From Gammaproteobacteria bacterium (lineage in GTDB: Bacteria; Pseudomonadota; Gammaproteobacteria; Pseudomonadales; Pseudohongiellaceae), in NCBI GenBank assembly GCA_030654835.1, contig JAURWS010000031.1, forward strand, positions 1 to 64,000: a stretch of DNA of 64,000 nucleotides, written 5' to 3'. Below the pieces are notes generated by a model that saw nothing but the letters and a program-made list of their open reading frames with translations, was not told the origin of the DNA and searched no databases. The position numbers and the translations under genes are program-made. Positions 59,517 to 64,000 of this stretch are shown piece after piece; position 1 is the first letter of the stretch, and every line of letters starts with the position of its first letter.

Positions 59517-60284
59517 TCAACGCACGGAAAACGCGAACGAAAACCCAAGGCGCAGCTCTGTATCACGTTCCTCTCCCAACACACTGCGACGAACTCCCGC
59601 GTCGAACACGAGATTGTCACTGAAATTCCAGATGGCGCCGACCAACACTGCCGCCTCTTCTGCCTCTCCCAGCTCATGGGCATAGAAGACCTCGGCGACA
59701 GGGCGCACAGCCCAATCACCCGGGCCTTCCAGAATGGTCCCGAAAGCCAGCTCAGTGGCGCTGTCACGGGTGTGGACGGCCTCCGCAGTGAAGTGTAGCG
59801 CACCCCACTGAGCCTCTTGACTGACAATCCCGGCGAGGATGGCGCCGGTTCCCGATTCGGCGTTGATGCCGGGGAGTTCGAATCCGAATTCGGTGGCGAC
59901 ACTCAGCCCGGATTGTCCCTGCAGACTGCCGTCACGCACCACGTGTTTGAGCAACAGCGCATTGCCGACCATGGTGTTCCGTCCGCGTCCGCGAGGATGT
60001 TCACTCTCACCTTCGACGATCACCTCCCAGCGCGGCGCGAATCCGTAATTGACCACAACCGCAGGAGCGATAAGCGTGTTTCCGTCGTTACCGCGACGAT
60101 AACTGAACGGGCTGAGTTCAATCTCGACTTCACCTGGCTCAACCACGTCGGCGTCGGTGGAATCGAAAGGACGATAAGCGAAGGTGGTCGGCGACCATCC
60201 CGCCAACAGCAGCGGGATCAAGAAGAGCAACGACCTCGGGCCCACCATTTTGAGCGGTGTATTGTCCGGTCGCCTCGGCTTCAT
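59517..60284 (-). CDS. Predicted outer-membrane beta-barrel-like protein linked to a multihaem cytochrome
   Basis: A 255-residue exported protein: signal peptide about 14-35 (SLLFLIPLLLAGWSPTTFAY), then repeated amphipathic strands: VEIELSPFSYRRGNDGNTLI, APAVVVNYGFAPRWEVIVEG, GLSVATEFGFELPGI, and a C-terminal RLGFSFAFSVR with Phe near the end. Family not recognised; it resembles 'transporter' barrels of the MetA-pathway-of-phenol type. It is translationally coupled to the nine-haem cytochrome (TGATG). Possible role as outer-membrane channel or sleeve for the cytochrome. Confidence 0.7.
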   Translation of the reverse strand: MKPRRPDNTPLKMVGPRSLLFLIPLLLAGWSPTTFAYRPFDSTDADVVEPGEVEIELSPFSYRRGNDGNTLIAPAVVVNYGFAPRWEVIVEGESEHPRGRGRNTMVGNALLLKHVVRDGSLQGQSGLSVATEFGFELPGINAESGTGAILAGIVSQEAQWGALHFTAEAVHTRDSATELAFGTILEGPGDWAVRPVAEVFYAHELGEAEEAAVLVGAIWNFSDNLVFDAGVRRSVLGEERDTELRLGFSFAFSVR

Positions 60285-61939
60285 CACTGCTCCATGCGCC
60301 AGGGTGAACGCTCCGTCCAGGTCTTGAGTGCCGCGCTGGTCCACGCCGTATCCTTGTCGGTATGACACACATTGCAGGCATTGGGGATGCCGAGCGCGTC
60401 AGTCTGTGCAGGAGTTGCGAAGACGAAGGTGTGGTTGCTGACATTGACGTTGGCGATGGTCTGTTCGATTTTCGGCATATGGCAAGAGACACACTGACTG
60501 CCGACACTGTCCGGCAGGTGATGAGTGTGCTCAGCGATGCTCGGCGCACGCGGGCCACTCGGCGACGCAGGGCTGTGGCAGCTCGTGCACACCTCATTCA
60601 CTGGTGAAATCAGACTCGCAGTATTGTCACTGCCATGAGAGTCATGGCAGCTGAAGCAGGTCACGCCATGGTTGTACATCTGACTGCGCACGTAATCGTT
60701 GCCCTGCATCCGATTCTTGTGTCCGGTGCCCTCGGCGTAATGCGTGAATGTCTGCTCTCCCAGAGTGTGTTCCTCCATCTTCCAGAAATCGCTCAGCTCC
60801 AGACCCACATGAAAGCCCACTGGCCAGTCGTAATACGTCCCAGCAATCGGGTTGTTCAGGGGTTGACCCTGCGCGTGACACTGAATGCACACATCATTGG
60901 CCTGCACGTAATCCATGCGGGCGGGGTTGAGAATGGAGAGACGACTCTTGTCACTCACATGCTCACTGCCCGCTCCATGGCATTTCTCGCAGCCCACATT
61001 CCACTCGGTGACAGATTTGTCGGCGATGTTGTAGTTCACGGAATGACAGCCATCACACAACGCACCGGTCGGCCGACTGAAGTTGTCTGTCGGGTAATGT
61101 GCGGTCCACCAATCGGTACCAACGGCAACGTTATAAGGGCGCCATTGTTCATTGGTGACATCCCACTGGGCGGGCTGCGGATAATAATCGTCGCCCACTT
61201 TGGTGAAATAGCGCTGCTTCCATTTGCTGCCGTAGACCAGTGCAATGTCGTCCAAGGTAAAAGTCAGCAGAGGGTTTGGCACCGACAGGTCGGGGAGGAT
61301 GGCATCGGGATGTTCGCGCGGATCGCGGACGACATTGGCCATCAGGGACTTGCTCCACCGTTCATACACTCCCTCGTGACAATCCTGGCAAGCAGCCGAA
61401 CCGACATAATGCGAGTTCGGCACCGGGCCAAGCCGCGTCGTTTCGCCCGGCGCGGATGCCAGAACGGCGGTTTCCGGCAACTCGCGAATATAGGCCACCA
61501 ACTGCCACAGTTCGTCGTCCGGCATATCCCAGGCCGGCATCCCGGTGTTCCGAATACCGTTGCGAATGTGGTAGAAAATTTCTCCATCGGAAAGTGACTG
61601 CACCGAGTCTCGCAAGGCTGGCGGTCTGGGAAACAGACCTGCACCGATCTCCATCCTGCCACTGCCGTCGTAAGCATGGCAGGTTTCACACTTCTCCTGA
61701 TACACGATCTGCCCGGCTGCCGCTGCTGCCGGGTCATCGCTCAACGGGTTCTCTGCATTGCGCGCCTCTTCCGGCACACTCGCGCGCAACAGCCACTGAG
61801 CGATGTTAACTTCCAAGGCCGGAGGCTCGGCTCGGGCAACAGAAAGACCGGGTAGGATTTGCGTGTAAAACACGCCACCCAATACCAGCAGAGTTAAAGC
61901 TGACACCGCTAAAACGACCAGAAAACGTTTGCTGAACAT
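60284..61939 (-). CDS. Nine-haem c-type cytochrome
   Basis: A 551-residue cytochrome with nine CxxCH motifs: CETCH (84-88), CQDCH, CDGCH, CEKCH, CIQCH, CFSCH, CTSCH, CVSCH and CNVCH. The first belongs to an N-terminal class I cytochrome c domain (GIRNTGMPAWDMPDDELWQL supplies the axial Met). The remaining eight are in a cytochrome c554/multihaem-type domain (cf. the octahaem families). N-terminal membrane anchor or signal at 6-25. The start at 61939 is favoured; an in-frame Met 6 codons upstream is possible. The two-domain fusion is unusual. Its stop overlaps the start of the next gene. Confidence 0.87.
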   Translation of the reverse strand: MFSKRFLVVLAVSALTLLVLGGVFYTQILPGLSVARAEPPALEVNIAQWLLRASVPEEARNAENPLSDDPAAAAAGQIVYQEKCETCHAYDGSGRMEIGAGLFPRPPALRDSVQSLSDGEIFYHIRNGIRNTGMPAWDMPDDELWQLVAYIRELPETAVLASAPGETTRLGPVPNSHYVGSAACQDCHEGVYERWSKSLMANVVRDPREHPDAILPDLSVPNPLLTFTLDDIALVYGSKWKQRYFTKVGDDYYPQPAQWDVTNEQWRPYNVAVGTDWWTAHYPTDNFSRPTGALCDGCHSVNYNIADKSVTEWNVGCEKCHGAGSEHVSDKSRLSILNPARMDYVQANDVCIQCHAQGQPLNNPIAGTYYDWPVGFHVGLELSDFWKMEEHTLGEQTFTHYAEGTGHKNRMQGNDYVRSQMYNHGVTCFSCHDSHGSDNTASLISPVNEVCTSCHSPASPSGPRAPSIAEHTHHLPDSVGSQCVSCHMPKIEQTIANVNVSNHTFVFATPAQTDALGIPNACNVCHTDKDTAWTSAALKTWTERSPWRMEQ

Positions 61940-62312
61940 GACTTTGCTTCTCTCCATTGGGACGCGCCTTGCATCGGAGCGACAATATTTTGTAGAGAAT
62001 ACTGCTCGATGTAGCAAAAGCTACGAATTTTAGACAGTCAGACAGACATTTATCGCCCGTCAGAACGTCATTGGCCTGTGCGACCTCGCCCGCACTGCTG
62101 CACATAACCCGGATGGTCAGCGCCATATTCGGCGGATTGGGAAACGAATTGTTCAGGGTTGGCACCAGTTCCGTCAGCCGTGACAGGCTGATAGTATGGT
62201 TGGCATCCAGCGCATTGCCGCCGATGATCGACATGGAGATCGGCACTATTTACGCGTCTTCGCGGCGGTAGCGGGCGGTGACTAGACTCTTGACCTCAAC
62301 AGAAATCCCCTC
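61940..62312. other. Intergenic region upstream of the cytochrome and modE genes
   Basis: About 370 bp between divergent genes. A minus-strand frame reads ALDANHTISLSRLTELVPTL and NNSFPNPPNMALTIRVMCSS (about 62100-62230), which looks protein-like but has no family match I recognise and overlaps the cytochrome start in another frame. TAGCAAAAGCTA (62012-62023) is a small palindrome. No RNA gene is seen. Confidence 0.4.
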
Positions 62313-63071
62313 ATGAGCACAAACGATATCCAACTGAGCGACGCGCTCGGGTACGAAACCTCAGACAGGCGCATCGACATCCTCAGACGTATTGGTGAGG
62401 TCGGCTCGATCTCCGAGGCCGCACGCGGCGCGGGGATGAGCTACAAAGGCGCCTGGCAGGCCATCGAGGCGCTGAGCAACCTTGCCGGGGCACCCCTGGT
62501 GGAGAAAGTCGTCGGCGGTGTTGGCGGCGGCGGGGCGCAACTCACCAACACCGGTCAACGCCTGCTGCGTGCCGCGCAGCTGATGCATGCCGCCAGAAAA
62601 TCCGTGTTGTCTGGACTGGATGCTGAGGGCAATCCCGTGCCCGGGATCGCAGGTCTTGGTTTCGTGACCAGCATGCGCAACCAGTTTCCCTGCACTGTCG
62701 ACTCTGTCAGTGAGCATGGCGCCTCCGTGAGAGTCGGGCTGGAGCTGGCGAGTGGTGCGGTGATTTACTCCAGGATTACGCGAGAGAGTGCCGAGCTGCT
62801 GGGCATTAAGCCGGGAACAGCCGTGCTCGCCCTTTTCAAAGCCACCGGCGTGAAAGTGGCTGCAGAAATTCCCGCGCGAGATGGCTACAACCTGTTGCCC
62901 GGCCAGGTGTCGCAAGTCGCCGCCTTTGCTGATGATCTCGAAATCGGGCTGGCGTTATCCCCGGAATTGCGACTTACCGGTTTCGCAGAACAGGGCGCGC
63001 AATTAGCCGAAGGAGATGCCGCGATGGCGTCTATCGAGGAGTCCAGTGTGGTGATTGCGATTTCGGGTTGA
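62313..63071 (+). CDS. modE: ModE-type molybdate-responsive regulator
   Basis: A 252-residue protein: an N-terminal winged HTH (RRIDILRRIGEVGSISEAAR, GAGMSYKGAWQAIEALSNLA) followed by two TOBE/MOP molybdate-binding domains (TSMRNQFPCTVDSVSEHGAS and VRVGLELASGAVIYSRITRE; then QVSQVAAFADDLEIGLALSP). ModE represses molybdate uptake genes when molybdate is bound. No modABC genes are in this window. GGCGGTG at 62269-62275 is too far upstream to serve as RBS, so the start (ATG 62313, CTCATG) is chosen by family fit. Confidence 0.87.
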   Translation: MSTNDIQLSDALGYETSDRRIDILRRIGEVGSISEAARGAGMSYKGAWQAIEALSNLAGAPLVEKVVGGVGGGGAQLTNTGQRLLRAAQLMHAARKSVLSGLDAEGNPVPGIAGLGFVTSMRNQFPCTVDSVSEHGASVRVGLELASGAVIYSRITRESAELLGIKPGTAVLALFKATGVKVAAEIPARDGYNLLPGQVSQVAAFADDLEIGLALSPELRLTGFAEQGAQLAEGDAAMASIEESSVVIAISG

Positions 63072-63111
63072 TTTGATTGCCAGTCTGTAATCGATCTACT
63101 ACACTCAAAAC

Positions 63112-63171
63112 ATGTACACAATCAAACGCACGGATGCTTTTTATAACTGGCTGCATAGCCTCAAGGACTAG
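63112..63171 (+). pseudogene. Toxin gene cut to 19 codons
   Basis: An ATG at 63112 begins MYTIKRTDAFYNWLHSLKD and meets TAG at 63169. The first residues match the opening of DUF891/Gp49-like RelE toxins, which normally run to about 100 residues and end just before their antidote. Here the body and tail are deleted, and the antitoxin starts 3 bp after the stop. Confidence 0.75.
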
Positions 63172-63174
63172 AGC

Positions 63175-63492
63175 ATGACGCACCTAATCTCTATCAGCGA
63201 TATTCCCGAGTTTGATTTTGCGGAACATCTCAACAGTGAAGACGCAATCGCTGAATACCTCACTGCCGTTCTCGAAGAGAATGATCCGGCATTACTGGCG
63301 AGCGCCTTGGGTGATATTGCCAGAGCCCGAGGCATGAGCGAAATCGCTCGCGCTTCAGGAATGACCCGCGAAGCGCTCTATAAAGCGCTTCGCCCGGACG
63401 CGCACCCACGCTTTGAAACGATCAATCGAGTCTGCACCGCACTCGGCGTCAAACTCGTGGTGCAAACCATCAACCACCAGAACATTAACTGA
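63175..63492 (+). CDS. Addiction-module antidote protein (HigA-like), orphan
   Basis: A 105-residue HTH antidote: DFAEHLNSEDAIAEYLTAVL, EENDPALLASALGDIARARG, SEIARASGMTREALYKALRP and a VCTALGVKLVVQ end. It is a close relative of the protein at 2346 (same EH-xx-E and DPAL--ALGDIARA-GM motifs). The start follows the truncated toxin's stop by 3 bp, as in intact modules. As with the 2346 protein, its toxin is destroyed while the antidote remains open. Confidence 0.85.
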   Translation: MTHLISISDIPEFDFAEHLNSEDAIAEYLTAVLEENDPALLASALGDIARARGMSEIARASGMTREALYKALRPDAHPRFETINRVCTALGVKLVVQTINHQNIN

Positions 63493-63771
63493 CGCTGCAG
63501 ACAAGCAGAGTACGTCTACGCTGCCATCTCCGCCGCTCTCCTGGCAGGCAAACTCAACGGGATTGAAATTCCTGTTGACCTCACCGCGCATGGCATTGTT
63601 CCATTCAATGTGATGGCGCCACGTTCCCACAAACCGGGTTTTTCAACAGCCTGCCAATAGCACTGGATTTATAGCAATTTATTTGTATTTATAGGGATTT
63701 TTATATATACATGCCTATAAATAAATATCATTAGCTATAGATCTGCCGAATTTCAAAAGGGTCACAGCTCC
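63493..63771. other. Intergenic region with A+T-rich segment
   Basis: About 280 bp without a supported gene. The first half has an open frame reading ALLAGKLNGIEIPVDLTAHG and continuing IVPFNVMAPRSHKPG (about 63535-63640), protein-like but unrecognised and without a start; possibly a fragment. 63655-63750 is strikingly A+T-rich with several TATAAAT stretches, unlike the rest of the window, and may mark a junction of a transferred segment. Confidence 0.45.
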
Positions 63772-64000
63772 ATGGACAAGATAAAAAACCCTTTTTCCCC
63801 GGGTGCTGGCTCGCCTCCTCCTGAACTCGCGGGACGAGAAAATGTCCTTGAGCAGGCTCGTGTATTGCTGGGGCGCACTAAAGCCGGGCGGCCGGAAAAG
63901 AGTCTGCTACTGACAGGATTACGCGGGGTAGGAAAGACAGTGCTCCTGAACGAGATCGAACGGATTGCCCAGGACAGTGGCTTTCGTACCATCTTGGTTG
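63772..64000 (+). CDS. AAA-type ATP-binding protein, N-terminal part (cut by window edge)
   Basis: The visible 76 residues read DKIKNPFSPGAGSPPPELAG, then RENVLEQARVLLGRTKAGRP and EKSLLLTGLRGVGKTVLLNE, with a Walker A GLRGVGKT (about residues 50-57). The 'NPF-PGAG-PPPELAGR' opening is typical of a family of ATP-binding proteins frequently found in integrative elements and near HTH genes. An ATG with AAAGGG upstream begins it. The A+T-rich upstream stretch and TA locus suggest an accessory island extending to the right. Function unknown. Confidence 0.75.
   Translation, partial: MDKIKNPFSPGAGSPPPELAGRENVLEQARVLLGRTKAGRPEKSLLLTGLRGVGKTVLLNEIERIAQDSGFRTILV

Noticed and set aside
59366-59902. 5' extension of the alginate-export porin frame (179 codons)
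   Set aside because: The signal peptide and RBS sit at 59365; the extension is antisense-like and overlaps the next gene.
62032-62246. Minus-strand protein-like frame upstream of the nine-haem cytochrome
   Set aside because: Protein-like in composition but no recognised family, and it overlaps the cytochrome start in another frame; not called as a gene.
1-64000. CRISPR array, tRNA or rRNA genes
   Set aside because: No regularly spaced direct repeats of CRISPR type and no cloverleaf or rRNA motifs were noticed. A covariance-model scan (tRNAscan-SE, Rfam) would be needed to be certain.

Overview
The window looks like chromosomal DNA of an aerobic Gram-negative gammaproteobacterium. Evidence: an OxyR with the gammaproteobacterial Cys pair, DusC, a FinR/Fpr divergent pair, ModE, an Anr/FNR-type box, Pseudomonas-like REP palindromes, lipobox and Tat signals, and outer-membrane beta-barrels. 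The species cannot be named from sequence alone. There are no rRNA or tRNA genes and no CRISPR array. Both window edges cut a gene: a SRAP (YedK) gene at the left and an AAA-type ATPase at the right.

Region 1 (about 0.6-7.6 kb) is an accessory 'graveyard'. It holds three toxin-antitoxin (TA) modules that look complete or nearly so: a NadS-type module, a ParE/antitoxin pair and a HigBA-like pair. Between them lie one orphan antitoxin and the broken tails of further toxins, an HTH antitoxin, an AbiEii-like toxin, a Fic protein and a YjbR protein. Two IS21-like terminus remnants frame part of it. A small stress cassette (CsbD, three-BON periplasmic protein, DUF3309) sits in the middle.

Region 2 (9.1-16.6 kb) is a self-contained signalling and export unit: HlyD-type adaptor, ABC ATPase, MacB-like permease, sigma-54-dependent response regulator and NtrY-like kinase. 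A sigma-54 promoter (GG-N10-GC) and stacked palindromes that look like the enhancer site precede it. The regulator probably controls its own transporter operon.

Region 3 (16.6-34.4 kb) is mostly ordinary chromosome: a decayed carboxylesterase, an ImmA/IrrE metallopeptidase, YkgJ, DusC, hydrolases, small secreted proteins, a two-subunit Mo hydroxylase (IorAB type), OxyR, NnrU, a ClpP-like protease, an RND exporter, a redoxin behind an Anr/FNR box, and Fpr.

Region 4 (34.4-46.4 kb) has the LysR regulator divergent from fpr, two inverted copies of a 220-260 bp palindromic MITE/REPIN-like element, an inositol-phosphatase family gene, and a four-gene operon (GtrA, DprE1-like, DprE2-like, HAD-UbiA fusion). 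That operon resembles the mycobacterial pathway to polyprenyl-phosphoryl-arabinose. FghA and a large hybrid sensor kinase follow.

Region 5 (46.6-62 kb) is dominated by exported oxidative proteins: an M28 peptidase, a CHRD protein, a cytochrome c-PQQ propeller fusion, two NHL propellers, a second PQQ propeller, twin small secreted proteins, a membrane-anchored LuxR regulator, and a nine-haem cytochrome with two beta-barrel-like proteins. ModE and another TA locus whose toxin is cut to 19 codons close the window. REP-type palindromes recur at 27.0, 42.8 and 51.1 kb; two of them are joined to an identical long perfect inverted repeat.
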